DNA from: an uncultured Clostridia bacterium
GTDB lineage: Bacteria; Bacillota; Clostridia; Oscillospirales; Oscillospiraceae
Direction: 5' to 3'
DNA: 49,677 nucleotides
Assembly: GCA_947365965.1 (NCBI GenBank)
Contig: CANAZG010000013.1
Coordinates: forward strand, 1 to 49,677
The position numbers were made by a program, and so were the translations under genes. The notes below the pieces were generated by a model. That model saw only the letters and a program-made list of their open reading frames with translations. It was not told where the DNA came from and searched no databases. Positions 31,676 to 39,868 of this stretch are shown piece after piece (positions within the stretch are counted from its first letter, which is position 1; each line of letters begins with the position of its first letter).

Positions 31676-33310
31676 TTAGTCCTCGCTCTCGAACTCCGTG
31701 AAGGTTACGCCGCCCTCCAGCACCTTGGTGTTGGTGTAGCCGTAGTGCTTGAGCCGGTTCTGGGTCAGATACGCCCGCTTGCCCTTGGTGCACACCAGCA
31801 GCAGCTTCGCGTCCTTGTCAAGGCCCTCCACCGGGCCCGTCAGCTCGGGGAGGCTGAGGTACCGCCGGCCGGGCAGCGAGGGGGCCTGGGCGCAGTCAAT
31901 GACCTCGTAGCCCTCCGCCGCGCCGGCGGCGTACTGGGCCGGGGTGACGGACTCCAGAGCGCCGTCCAGCTTGTTGAGCAGGATGTTGACGCTGTGGGCA
32001 AAGGGGTGGATGGCGGTGGAGAAGGGGGGCGCGTAGGCGAAGTCCATGGTGGCCAGCTGGTCCACCGTGGCGCCCAGAGAGATGGCGGTGACGGCGATGT
32101 CCGTCACCTTGTCCACCGCGCCTCTGCCCAGGACCTGAACGCCCAGCAGCTTCCGGGTGGCCCGGTCGGCGGTGAGCTTGACGAGGAACACGTCCGCGCC
32201 GGGGTAGTAGTGGGCCTTGTCGTCCACCGCGGTGATGACGGTCTCCACGTCCAGGCCCTCGGCCCTGGCGGCGGTCTCGGTGAGGCCGGTGCGGCCGGTG
32301 CTCCAGCCGCCGGGCAGCTTGGCCACGCCGGTGCCCAGCACGCCGGGGTAGGCCAGGTCCCGGCCGGCCAGATTCTGGGCCAGGACGCGGCCGGCGATGT
32401 TGGCCGTGGAGCCCATGGGGGACCAGGCGGCCTTGCCGGTCTGGCGGTTGGTAACCATGGCGCAGTCGCCGGCGGCATAGATGTCCTCTACATTGGTGCG
32501 CAGGTGGGCGTCCGTCAGAATGGCGCCCTTGCACATCTCAATGCCGCTGCCCTCCAGGAAGGCGGTGTTGGGCCGGATTCCGATAGCCAGCACCAGGGCG
32601 TCGGCCTTCATGGCCCGCTTGCTGGTGAGGACCTTCTCCACCTTCCCATCGCCCTCCACGCCCTCCAGGGCTACGTTGGTCAGGGGCATCACGCCGGCCT
32701 CGGCCATCCGGTTCTCCACAAACTCGCTCATCTCCGGATCCAGGAAGTTGGGCAGCACGTGGGGGGCAAAGTCGATCACCGTGGTCTTCACGCCCTTGGC
32801 GGCCAGATTCTCCGCCACCTCCAGGCCGATGAAGCCGCCGCCGGCCACCACGGCCCGCTTGATCTCCCCCGCCTCCAGGGCCTCCCGGAGGGCGATGGCG
32901 TCGTCAGGGGTGCGCATGACGAACACGTTCCTCAGGTCCAGACCCTGGACCGGGGGGATAAAGGGGGACGCGCCGGTGGCAATGACCAGCTTGTCGTACG
33001 CATAGTCCCGCTCCTGGCCGGAGGACAGGTCCCTGGCCGTTACCTTGTGCTCCGCCGGACGGACGGCCACAGCCTCGGTCTGGGTGACCACCCTGGCCCC
33101 GGTGAGGTCGGCAAACTTCTCCGGTGTGTTGACGATGAGCTGGCCCTTGTCCTGGATGACGCCGCCCACGTAGTAGGGCAGGCCGCACCCGGCGTAGGAG
33201 ATATCCTTGCCCTTGGTGAGGACCGTCACCTCGCAGTCCCGGTTCTCCCGCAGGAGCTTGGCCGCCACCTTGGTGCCCGCCGCTACGCCGCCTAAAATCA
33301 GTACCTTCAT
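31676..33310 (-). CDS. CoA-disulfide reductase-type flavoprotein fused to rhodanese domain
   Basis: A 544-aa fusion. The N-terminal FAD site is LILGGVAAGTKVAAKL, and the redox Cys is C42 in SYAGCGLPYYVGG, the one-cysteine active site of CoA-disulfide/NADH-persulfide reductases. NAD(P)H binding: VVAGGGFIGLEVAENL. The dimerisation domain (about 330-440) precedes a C-terminal rhodanese-like domain with C507 in LLLVCTKGKRAY. Characterised CoADR-RHD proteins reduce CoA persulfide or polysulfide with NAD(P)H. It sits between a homocysteine methyltransferase and the siroheme-type reductase, all co-oriented. SD AAAGGAG precedes the ATG. Confidence 0.92.
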   Translation of the reverse strand: MKVLILGGVAAGTKVAAKLLRENRDCEVTVLTKGKDISYAGCGLPYYVGGVIQDKGQLIVNTPEKFADLTGARVVTQTEAVAVRPAEHKVTARDLSSGQERDYAYDKLVIATGASPFIPPVQGLDLRNVFVMRTPDDAIALREALEAGEIKRAVVAGGGFIGLEVAENLAAKGVKTTVIDFAPHVLPNFLDPEMSEFVENRMAEAGVMPLTNVALEGVEGDGKVEKVLTSKRAMKADALVLAIGIRPNTAFLEGSGIEMCKGAILTDAHLRTNVEDIYAAGDCAMVTNRQTGKAAWSPMGSTANIAGRVLAQNLAGRDLAYPGVLGTGVAKLPGGWSTGRTGLTETAARAEGLDVETVITAVDDKAHYYPGADVFLVKLTADRATRKLLGVQVLGRGAVDKVTDIAVTAISLGATVDQLATMDFAYAPPFSTAIHPFAHSVNILLNKLDGALESVTPAQYAAGAAEGYEVIDCAQAPSLPGRRYLSLPELTGPVEGLDKDAKLLLVCTKGKRAYLTQNRLKHYGYTNTKVLEGGVTFTEFESED

Positions 33311-33343
33311 TGTATCGTCTCCTTTGCCGCATTTTTTGTCAAC

Positions 33344-33380
33344 ATCCCTTTTCTTGCAAGAAAAGGGATCAAAAAGAACC
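33344..33380 (-). repeat. A/T-rich hairpin repeat, copy 2
   Basis: ATCCCTTTTC and GAAAAGGGAT pair perfectly around TTGCAA; AAAAAGAACC flanks it. Relative to the homocysteine methyltransferase gene, it starts 2 bases after the stop and reads GGTTCTTTTTG followed by the hairpin. Confidence 0.6.
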
Positions 33381-33382
33381 GT

Positions 33383-34252
33383 TCAGAGGACCTCCGCCAG
33401 CGCCCGGATGTAGTCCGGCGCGGAGCCGCAGCAGCCCCCCAGCAGGGAGGCTCCCGCCCGGGCCAGAACCGCCATGTGGCGGGCAAAGTCCCGGGGCCCC
33501 ATGCTGTAAATCGCCTGGCCCTGCGCATCCATCATCGGCAGCCCCGCGTTGGGCTTGGCCACAACAGGCGCTGAGGCCGCCTCCGCCAGGGTCCGGATCA
33601 CCGCCTCCAGCTGGTCAGGGCCCACGGAGCAGTTCACCCCCACAGCGGCCGCTCCCAGCTCCTGGGCGGTGAGCAGGGCCTCCAGAGCCGTGCCGCCAAA
33701 GGGGATTGTGCCGTCCGCCTCCACGGAGAAGGTGCACAGCACCGGCAGGCCGCACGCCGCGCCTGCCGCGTCCAGGGCCGCCGCAGCCTCGTCGATGCCC
33801 ATCAGGGTCTCCACCGCCAGCAGGTCCGCCCCCGCCTCCGCCAGGGCCTCCATCTGCTCCCGGTATACATCATATGCCTCCCCGTAGGAAATAGGCCCCA
33901 GAGGCTCCATGGGCTGGCCCAGGGTGGAGAGATCGCCGGCCACCAGGGCCCTGCCCCCGGCGGCCTCCCGGGTCAGGCGGACCAGGGCCGTGTTGAGGGG
34001 CCCCAGCTCCCCGGCCAGACCAAAGCGGTCCAGGGCCAGACGGTTAGCGGAGAAGGTGGGGGCCATCAGGATTCGGCTCCCCGCGTCCACGTAGGCGCGC
34101 TGGAGCGTCAGCAGCGCCGCCGGGTGGTCCAGCACCCACCGCTCCGGCGGCACGCCCACCGGCATCCCCGCCGTGCGCAGATTGGAGCCCGTGGCCCCGT
34201 CCAGCAGCACCGGGCCGCCGGCGGCCAGGGCCGCAAATGCTTGTCGCGTCAT
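33383..34252 (-). CDS. Homocysteine S-methyltransferase family protein
   Basis: A 289-aa protein of the BHMT/MmuM/MetH-N family. The zinc site is visible as C208 (GVNCSVGP) and C274-C275 (GGCCGSAP). LLDGATGSNLR at the N-terminus and YVDAGSRILMAPTFSAN are family segments. It transfers a methyl group (S-methylmethionine, betaine, or a corrinoid or folate methyl) to homocysteine; the donor cannot be told from the sequence. GGAGGAGG lies about 7 bases before the ATG, and a minus-strand promoter is present further upstream. It heads the sulfur-related row of genes. Confidence 0.88.
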   Translation of the reverse strand: MTRQAFAALAAGGPVLLDGATGSNLRTAGMPVGVPPERWVLDHPAALLTLQRAYVDAGSRILMAPTFSANRLALDRFGLAGELGPLNTALVRLTREAAGGRALVAGDLSTLGQPMEPLGPISYGEAYDVYREQMEALAEAGADLLAVETLMGIDEAAAALDAAGAACGLPVLCTFSVEADGTIPFGGTALEALLTAQELGAAAVGVNCSVGPDQLEAVIRTLAEAASAPVVAKPNAGLPMMDAQGQAIYSMGPRDFARHMAVLARAGASLLGGCCGSAPDYIRALAEVL

Positions 34253-34295
34253 CTCGTCCTCCTCCCGGACCGGAGCCCGCCCTTTTTACGGATCT

Positions 34296-34324
34296 ATGAT
34301 ACAGGAAATTCCGTTCAATTGCAA
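34296..34324 (-). promoter_or_regulatory. Promoter of the homocysteine methyltransferase gene
   Basis: Minus strand TTGCAA (34324-34319), 17 bases, TATCAT (34301-34296), 44 bases before the start codon. The intergenic stretch 34253-34612 is shared with the divergent murA promoter. Confidence 0.7.
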
Positions 34325-34474
34325 GGCCCGCAGGGAAAAAGCGGCGTCCTCCCAGGGGGCGGTTCCCGGACTTTTGGTGCATTTTGTTGAAAGCCGGGGG
34401 CCTGCTCTTATCGGAATTTCCAAATCCAAGGTTGAAATTATTAAAATTTTATGAATTTATTTGGAAGACAGCCA

Positions 34475-34502
34475 TTGCTTTTATGGGAAAACCTGTTATA
34501 CT
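34475..34502 (+). promoter_or_regulatory. Promoter of murA
   Basis: TTGCTT, 16 bases, TATACT in an A/T-rich stretch; the start codon is 111 bases downstream, leaving a leader of about 100 bases. No other gene is seen in 34325-34612. Confidence 0.75.
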
Positions 34503-34612
34503 AATTATCATCTGCGATTATGCCCACTCATTGCCGATTTTTTCGGTATGAAGTGTTCCGGCCTGGGTAAACTGTACCTATCGGCCGATATATTAAAAAG
34601 AGGTGCAAATCT

Positions 34613-35911
34613 TTGACCAAGTATATTGTCGAGGGCGGACGTCCCTTGTTTGGAGAGATCCACATCAGCGGCGCGAAAAACGCTGCCGTCGCTATTATCC
34701 CCGCTGCCCTGATGGTCAGCGGCCCCTGCCGCATTGAGAACATCCCCCAGATCAGCGATGTCACCCTCCTGCTTGGGATTTTGCAGGAGCTGGGCGCAAG
34801 CGTACGCTATGTCAACCCCCACACCGTAGAGGTGGATTGCTCCCGGCTCCGCAACGGCCGGGTGCCCTACGAGCTGGCCCGCCGCTGCCGCGCCTCCTAC
34901 TATATGCTGGGGGCCCTGCTGGGCCGCTTCGGCAGCGCGGACGTGGCCCTGCCCGGCGGGTGCGACTTCGGCGGCACCCGGCCCATTGACCAGCACCTCA
35001 AGGGGTTCCGGGCCCTGGGGGTTCAGGTGGACACCCAGAGCGGCTTCGTCATGGCGGAGGCCGCCGGCGGCCGCCTGAAGGGCACCAGCATCTTTTTGGA
35101 CAAGGTGTCCGTGGGCGCTACCATCAACATCATGCTGGCCGCCGCCCTGGCCGAGGGCATGACGGTCATTGAGAATGCGGCCAAGGAGCCCCACATCGTG
35201 GACGTGGCCAACTTCCTCAACTCCATGGGCGCCAACATCATGGGCGCGGGCACCGATGTCATCAAGATCCGGGGGGTGGACCGCCTGCGGGGCGGCAGCT
35301 ACTCCATTATTCCCGACCAGATCGAGGCGGGGACCTATATGGCCGCAGTGGCGGCCTGCGGCGGCGAGGTGAAGCTGTGCAACATCATCCCCAAGCACAT
35401 GGACTGCATCACCGCCAAGATGAGCGAGATGGGGGTGGAGATCCAGGAGGTGGACGACAGCCTGCTGGTCAGCCGCATCGGCCCCCTGGTGCGCACCAAC
35501 ATCAAGACCATGCCCTATCCCGGCTTCCCCACGGATATGCAGCCCCAGATCGCTGCGGCCCTGTGCCTGGCCCGGGGCACCAGCGTCATCACCGACAGCG
35601 TGTGGAACAGCCGCTTCCGCTACACCGACGAGTTCAAGCGCATGGGCGCACAGCTCCAGGTGGACGGCAATCTGGCCATCATTGAGGGCGTGGAGCGCCT
35701 GACGGGGGCGCAGCTGGAGGCCTGCGACCTGCGGGCCGGGGCTGCCATGCTCATCGCGGCCCTGGCGGCCCACGGCATCAGCGAGATCACCAATGTACAG
35801 TATATCGAGCGGGGCTACGAGGACGTGATCGGCAAGATCCGCGCCATCGGCGGCAGCATCCGGGCCGTGGAGGTGCCGGAGGAGGAGCTGGTGGTAGGCT
35901 CTGCGGGATAG
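34613..35911 (+). CDS. murA: UDP-N-acetylglucosamine 1-carboxyvinyltransferase
   Basis: A 432-aa enzyme that starts peptidoglycan precursor synthesis by adding enolpyruvate from PEP to UDP-GlcNAc. The active-site Cys, target of fosfomycin, is C117 in PGGCDFGGTRPIDQHL. SGAKNAAV near the N-terminus and the Asp-Arg-containing MPYPGFPTDMQPQ are also diagnostic. The start is TTG, 8 bases after AAAGAGGTG. The next genes are an MBL hydrolase and rlmH on the same strand, but a short hairpin separates murA from them. Confidence 0.97.
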   Translation: MTKYIVEGGRPLFGEIHISGAKNAAVAIIPAALMVSGPCRIENIPQISDVTLLLGILQELGASVRYVNPHTVEVDCSRLRNGRVPYELARRCRASYYMLGALLGRFGSADVALPGGCDFGGTRPIDQHLKGFRALGVQVDTQSGFVMAEAAGGRLKGTSIFLDKVSVGATINIMLAAALAEGMTVIENAAKEPHIVDVANFLNSMGANIMGAGTDVIKIRGVDRLRGGSYSIIPDQIEAGTYMAAVAACGGEVKLCNIIPKHMDCITAKMSEMGVEIQEVDDSLLVSRIGPLVRTNIKTMPYPGFPTDMQPQIAAALCLARGTSVITDSVWNSRFRYTDEFKRMGAQLQVDGNLAIIEGVERLTGAQLEACDLRAGAAMLIAALAAHGISEITNVQYIERGYEDVIGKIRAIGGSIRAVEVPEEELVVGSAG

Positions 35912-35916
35912 ATCGC

Positions 35917-35942
35917 GCATCCCCCTTTTCGGGGGATGCTTT
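35917..35942 (+). terminator. Hairpin terminator after murA
   Basis: GCATCCCCC / GGGGGATGC with a CTTTTC loop is followed by TTTGCT, 6 bases past the stop. The short T-run allows partial readthrough into the next gene. Confidence 0.7.
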
Positions 35943-35978
35943 GCTATGCCCGGATCACTCACATAAGACGAGGTAACT

Positions 35979-36779
35979 ATGACCACCTTTCAGACCCTTG
36001 CCAGCTCCTCCTCCGGCAACGCCGCCCTTCTCTCCGCCGGGGGAACCCATCTGCTCATTGACATGGGCCTCTCCTGCCGCCGGGTGTGTCAGGCCCTGGC
36101 GGCCAGAGGGCTGAGGGCGGAGGAGCTGGCGGCGGTGCTCATCACCCACGAGCACTCCGATCACATCAGCGGACTGGCCACCTACATCAAAAAATACCGC
36201 ACCCCCATTGTCTGCACCCCGGGCACCGCGCTCCAGCTGGCCTACCGTCTGGCGGGGATCGAGGATCTGCTGCGCCCGACGGCCCTGGGGCAGACCGTCT
36301 CCTTTCAGGATGCGGAGGTAACCCTGCTGCCCACCAGCCACGACTGCCGGGAGAGCGCGGCCTTCCACATCGCCGGCCCGGACGGGGCGGTGGGCTATCT
36401 CACGGACACGGGGTACATCATCGACGAGACGGGCCGCCGCCTGCTGGGGGCGGACCTTCTGGTGCTGGAGAGCAACCACGACGAGGACATGCTCCTGGCC
36501 GGGCCCTACCCCTATGCCCTCAAAAAGCGGGTGCTGGGTCCCCAGGGCCACCTGAGCAACCGGGCCGCCGCCCTCTATGCCGTGGATGCGGCCCGGTTCG
36601 GTGCAAGGACCATCCTGCTCTCCCACCTGAGCCAGGACAACAACACCCCGGCCCTGGCCCTGGAGACTGTGGGCAGGCCCCTGGCCCAGGCGGGCTGGAC
36701 GGGCCGTCTGGCCGTGTCCCCCCGGGACGGTGCGGGGGAGATCTACACCCTGGAGGGGGCGGCCTCATGCAGAGGGTGA
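35979..36779 (+). CDS. MBL-fold metallohydrolase, YycJ/WalJ-like
   Basis: A 266-aa metallo-beta-lactamase-fold protein. Metal ligands are in THEHSDH (residues 56-62), SHD near 126, GYLTDTG and the late LLSHLSQDNN. The N-terminus FQTLASSSSGNAALL is characteristic of the WalJ/YycJ branch, predicted nucleases or phosphodiesterases linked with cell division control and DNA repair. In Bacillus and relatives it is close to rlmH, as here: rlmH starts inside its last codons (13-base overlap). SD GAGGTAACT precedes the ATG. Confidence 0.9.
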   Translation: MTTFQTLASSSSGNAALLSAGGTHLLIDMGLSCRRVCQALAARGLRAEELAAVLITHEHSDHISGLATYIKKYRTPIVCTPGTALQLAYRLAGIEDLLRPTALGQTVSFQDAEVTLLPTSHDCRESAAFHIAGPDGAVGYLTDTGYIIDETGRRLLGADLLVLESNHDEDMLLAGPYPYALKKRVLGPQGHLSNRAAALYAVDAARFGARTILLSHLSQDNNTPALALETVGRPLAQAGWTGRLAVSPRDGAGEIYTLEGAASCRG

Positions 36780-37249
36780 CCGTGGTGTGCGTGGGCAAGC
36801 TGAAGGAGCGGTTCTACGCGGCGGCGGCGGCGGAGTACGTGAAGCGGCTGGGCCGGTACTGCCGGCTGGAGCTGGTGGAGCTGCCGGAGCAGCGGCTGCC
36901 GGAGAACCCCTCCCCGGCGGAGATTGAGCGGGCCCTGGCCCGGGAGGCGGAGGCTATCCGCGCCAAGCTGCCCCGGGAGGCCGCCGTGACGGCCCTGTGC
37001 ATCGAGGGGGAGACGCGCTCCAGCGAGGAGCTGGCGGCGCTGCTGGGCAGCTGGGGCAGCCGGGGGGAGAAGGCCCTGGCCTTTGTTATCGGCGGGTCCT
37101 ACGGACTCCATCCGACGGTGAAAGCTGCGGCCCGGCTGCGGCTGAGCATGTCCCCCATGACCTTTCCCCATCATCTGGCCCGGGTGATGCTGCTGGAGCA
37201 GATCTACCGGGGATTCCAGATCCTGGAGGGCGGGAAGTACCACAAATAG
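36767..37249 (+). CDS. rlmH: 23S rRNA (pseudouridine1915-N3)-methyltransferase
   Basis: A 160-aa SPOUT methyltransferase that methylates pseudouridine 1915 in helix 69 of 23S rRNA. VTVVCVGKLKERFY at the N-terminus, FVIGGSYGLHPTVKAAA and the ending SMSPMTFPHHLARVMLLEQIYRGFQI plus GGKYHK are diagnostic; the SAM-binding knot involves the GGSYG loop. The ATG at 36767 lies inside the upstream gene. Confidence 0.95.
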   Translation: MQRVTVVCVGKLKERFYAAAAAEYVKRLGRYCRLELVELPEQRLPENPSPAEIERALAREAEAIRAKLPREAAVTALCIEGETRSSEELAALLGSWGSRGEKALAFVIGGSYGLHPTVKAAARLRLSMSPMTFPHHLARVMLLEQIYRGFQILEGGKYHK

Positions 37250-37279
37250 CGGAGCTTTTATCATAGAATAAAACATCAA

Positions 37280-37354
37280 AGGCGCTTTACTGACTGCTGA
37301 CATTCTGCGAACAGACTGCCGGCAGTCGGTAAAGCGCCTCTAAAGTTCTTTTTG
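37280..37354 (+). terminator. Long hairpin terminator after rlmH
   Basis: An imperfect stem of about 20 bp (AGGCGCTTTACTGACTGC paired with GCAGTCGGTAAAGCGCCT, 37280-37339) is followed by CTAAAGTTCTTTTT. The second hairpin (repeat copy 3) begins within the T-rich tail. Confidence 0.75.
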
Positions 37355-37380
37355 CTTCTTTTTCTTTCAAGAAAAAGAAG
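37345..37380 (-). repeat. A/T-rich hairpin repeat, copy 3 (inverted)
   Basis: GTTCTTTTTGCTTC precedes CTTCTTTTTCTT / AAGAAAAAGAAG. On the minus strand it reads as hairpin followed by CAAAAAGAAC, as does copy 1. It ends 10 bases before the stop of the HAD gene. Confidence 0.5.
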
Positions 37381-37389
37381 AAGAAAAAC

Positions 37390-38235
37390 CTACACCCCCC
37401 GCAGCTGGCGGATGTTCTCCTCGCTGAGCTGGTGGCTCACCGCCATCTTGCGGATGATCTGCTTGACCGTGTTCTCCAGGGCCGTGCCCTCCCGGTAGTC
37501 GGCGGGATAGATGAAGTCCACCCGGCCCTGGCGCAGCAGCTGCTCCACCCCCCTGCGGTTCGCCGCCTGGTAGACCGCGATGGCCTGGCCGCCGTAGGCA
37601 CGCATCATCTTCATGCAGGGCACGTCGCTGAGGCCGTCGCCGATGTAGATCATGCTGGTGAAGGGCACCCGCTTGCTGTCGTCGGGCATGGAGTCGTTGA
37701 GGGTCCTGTCGTCGGATACGTCCAGCACGCCCTTGTTGATCCGGTAGACAAACTGGGTCTTTGCGGTGAAATTCACCGCCAGACGGGGCCACACCGGCGC
37801 ACCGTCCTGGTCATAGTAGAACTCGCTGGCGTAGATCTCTTTGAAGACCCCGGCAATGGCGCTGCCCTCGATGATCTCCCGCAGGCCGGAGGAGATGACG
37901 TAGTGCTCCACCTCCACCCCCAGAAGGCCCCCAAAGCGGTTGATCCGGTCAAACCAGTCCATCACCCCGGGGAAGAAGGAGATGCTGCGGCCGCAGTGGT
38001 TCAGGCTCTGCCGGGTCAGAGGCAGGCCCAGCTCCCGGGTCTTGCGGATCATGGTGTACATGTACGCCAGCACGCTGTCCATGCGCTCCCGGCAGCCGAA
38101 GGTGTTGGCCTCCCGCCAGAAGTCCCCGGGGGCCATACCCAGGCTGGGAATGAAGGCGTAGTTCTGCATGTCCTGGGTACACAGGGTCTTGTCAAAGTCG
38201 TAGAGCAGGGCAACGATGGTCCTATGTCCCTCCAT
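37390..38235 (-). CDS. HAD-family phosphatase
   Basis: A 281-aa haloacid-dehalogenase-type hydrolase. Motif I is YDFDKTLC (nucleophile D13, acid D15), motif II lies in VISSGLREI, and motif IV is IYIGDGLSDVPCM. The helical cap lies between motifs I and II, as in phosphoserine-phosphatase-like members. The substrate is unknown. AGAGGAGAATATCC precedes the ATG. The gene lies 75 bases after the LDH-like gene on the same strand and may be co-transcribed. Confidence 0.9.
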   Translation of the reverse strand: MEGHRTIVALLYDFDKTLCTQDMQNYAFIPSLGMAPGDFWREANTFGCRERMDSVLAYMYTMIRKTRELGLPLTRQSLNHCGRSISFFPGVMDWFDRINRFGGLLGVEVEHYVISSGLREIIEGSAIAGVFKEIYASEFYYDQDGAPVWPRLAVNFTAKTQFVYRINKGVLDVSDDRTLNDSMPDDSKRVPFTSMIYIGDGLSDVPCMKMMRAYGGQAIAVYQAANRRGVEQLLRQGRVDFIYPADYREGTALENTVKQIIRKMAVSHQLSEENIRQLRGV

Positions 38236-38310
38236 GGATATTCTCCTCTCTTTCTTGCGTTTTCCCCCGGAGGGGGCGGCATAAGGGCATTTTTTCGCGG
38301 AGCGGCGGGG

Positions 38311-39525
38311 TTACTCGATCCCCCGGAGCCGCTCCATGGTCTCCTCCAGCCGGGCCAGCAGGTCCGCCGGCAGGGGCAGCCGCTCCACCGCCGGGCCGTT
38401 GGGGGCCAGCCGGTTGCGCACGCCCATGAACACCCCGTCCAGGTACACCGAGGAGTACTGCCACTCCCCCCGCAGGCAGGAGAGCAGACTCAGGGCCCCG
38501 GAGCTGAGGGCCGGGGCCACGTAGGGCTTGAAGCCCATGGCCCGCATGTCCAGGTTGGCTCGCTTGGTTTTCTCCGTCAGCTCCCGGGAGAGGGCGTCGT
38601 CGTAGCGGGAGAGGGAGTTGGCCACCACCAGCCCCTCCCCGTGGGGGCCGTAGGAGCGGCCGTCCATGAGAAAGTCCGCAAATCGCGGGTCCCGCTGGGC
38701 ATAGTACCGGGCCCGGGCGTTCATGACCCCCAGTCCGAAGCCCCGGACCTGGTGGGGGAACAGGCCCAGATAGTCCGGCTCCCCGGCCTCGTTCCGGTTG
38801 CTCTCCAGCAGCGCCGCCCGGCACAGGGGGTCCACCGGGTCGCTGACCACGCAGAACATGCCACGGTACCCCCGTTCCCGGGCCTGCCGGGCGTAGGCGG
38901 CGGCCAGGGGGCGGTTGAGCTGGTACTGGGCCATGCGCACGTCCCCGCTCTTTACCGCCGTGTCCGGCACAAACCGGGAGGCGCAGAAGAGGAACACATC
39001 GCAGTCAAATACCTCCTCCGGCGGGACAATCCGCACCTGGGGAGAGGGGACGGCGATCTGGCCCAGCTCAAACTCCCACCGCTCCGGGACGTTCTCCCGG
39101 ACGTCGCAGAGCCCCAGTGTGGAGATCACGTCCCCGCCTAGGAGCTTCAGCCCAATGGCCAGGGTGCTCCCCACGTCCCCCAGGGCCAGCAGGTTGACCC
39201 GGACCTTCTCCCTGCGGGGGGGCAGGTCCAGCAGCTCCTCCCACCGGGGGTGGGCTCCGTTCACCCCCCGGACCCGGCCGGCGGCCACGGCCGCCGCAAG
39301 CTCCGGCGGCAGGGGGGGAGCCGGGGCGCTGGCGTCCAGGGTCTTTGGTCCCTCCGAGACCGTCAGCAGGGCCGGGTCCGTCACGGCGAAGGTCTCCCGG
39401 CCTGCCAGGGGCGGCCGGCGGAAGAGCCAGATCACCTCCCCTGTCTCCGGCAGACGGTCCAGAGGCTGGCCGGAGAAGGGGGCCTCGGTATATAGTACAT
39501 GATTTTTATAAGAATAGTATGCCAT
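38311..39525 (-). CDS. Lactate/malate dehydrogenase-like NAD-binding protein
   Basis: A 404-aa protein. The start at 39525 (MAYYSYKNH) follows GGAGGGG; a longer in-frame reading to 39681 enters the riboswitch region and lacks a better site. After about 130 N-terminal residues of unknown fold (including FRRPPLAGRETFAVTD), a Rossmann-type segment appears: VNLLALGDVGSTLAIGLKLLGG, CDVFLFCAS and MFCVVSDPVDPLCRAALL, the pattern of the LDH/MDH superfamily. The catalytic His and substrate Arg are not obvious at the usual places. Typical LDHs are about 310 aa, so it has an extra N-terminal module. Function uncertain. Confidence 0.7.
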   Translation of the reverse strand: MAYYSYKNHVLYTEAPFSGQPLDRLPETGEVIWLFRRPPLAGRETFAVTDPALLTVSEGPKTLDASAPAPPLPPELAAAVAAGRVRGVNGAHPRWEELLDLPPRREKVRVNLLALGDVGSTLAIGLKLLGGDVISTLGLCDVRENVPERWEFELGQIAVPSPQVRIVPPEEVFDCDVFLFCASRFVPDTAVKSGDVRMAQYQLNRPLAAAYARQARERGYRGMFCVVSDPVDPLCRAALLESNRNEAGEPDYLGLFPHQVRGFGLGVMNARARYYAQRDPRFADFLMDGRSYGPHGEGLVVANSLSRYDDALSRELTEKTKRANLDMRAMGFKPYVAPALSSGALSLLSCLRGEWQYSSVYLDGVFMGVRNRLAPNGPAVERLPLPADLLARLEETMERLRGIE

Positions 39526-39549
39526 ATTCCCCTCCATATGGAAAATAGA

Positions 39550-39578
39550 TTGACAGGGCCCGGGCGGCCTGCTATACT
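39550..39578 (+). promoter_or_regulatory. Promoter of the FMN riboswitch-ribU unit
   Basis: TTGACA, 17 bases, TATACT. The riboswitch starts about 28 bases after the -10 box. It overlaps the divergent promoter at 39571-39600. Confidence 0.88.
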
Positions 39579-39600
39579 GGCAGGGACAACTGCATAGCAA
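39571..39600 (-). promoter_or_regulatory. Possible divergent promoter of the LDH-like gene
   Basis: Minus strand TTGCTA (39600-39595), 18 bases, TATAGC (39576-39571), sharing its -10 bases with the ribU promoter. Confidence 0.5.
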
Positions 39601-39605
39601 TGATG

Positions 39606-39709
39606 TCTTCAGGGCAGGGTGAAATTCCCGATCGGCGGTACAGTCCGCGAGCGCACAGGCGCTGATTTGGTGCAACTCCAAAACCGACAGTATAGTCTGG
39701 ATTTGAAGA
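39606..39709 (+). promoter_or_regulatory. FMN riboswitch (RFN element)
   Basis: The conserved RFN blocks are present in order: AGGGCAGGGTGAAATTCCCG, ATCGGCGGTACAGTCCGCGA, GCGC...GCGC, GATTTGGTGCAACTCC and ACCGACAGTATAGTCTGGAT. The closing stem P1 is TCTTCA / TGAAGA. Upstream of ribU, as expected, it would turn expression off when FMN is plentiful. Confidence 0.96.
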
Positions 39710-39810
39710 AGGTGTGTTGAAAAGCGTCAGGATACGTCTGCCTTTCTCCACTCTTTTCTCCCTGTCCGGAAAAGCCGCTCTGTTGACATGCTTCAATACA
39801 CCTGAGATCC

Positions 39811-39853
39811 GTACACCTGAAGGGCATCCCATGCTTTCAGGTGTACATTTTTT
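39811..39853 (+). terminator. Riboswitch-controlled terminator ahead of ribU
   Basis: GTACACCTGAA and TTCAGGTGTAC form an 11-bp stem followed by ATTTTTT. An earlier pairing, GGTGTGTTGAA (39711) with TTCAATACACC (39792), and the repeat TACACCTGA at 39797 and 39812, offer a competing antiterminator fold. Confidence 0.85.
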
Positions 39854-39868
39854 CAGGAGGCTTTTTCG

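Noticed and set aside
34508..35986. Minus-strand 492-codon frame opposite murA
   Set aside because: Antisense shadow of a gene with an identified active-site Cys; composition is unnatural (His/Gly/Ala/Gln-rich).
37432..39141. Plus-strand 569-codon frame opposite the HAD and LDH-like genes
   Set aside because: Crosses the boundary of two minus-strand genes with good start sites; no recognisable domain.
39526..39681. Longer start for the LDH-like protein
   Set aside because: Would run through the divergent promoter and the FMN riboswitch; the ATG at 39525 has GGAGGGG.
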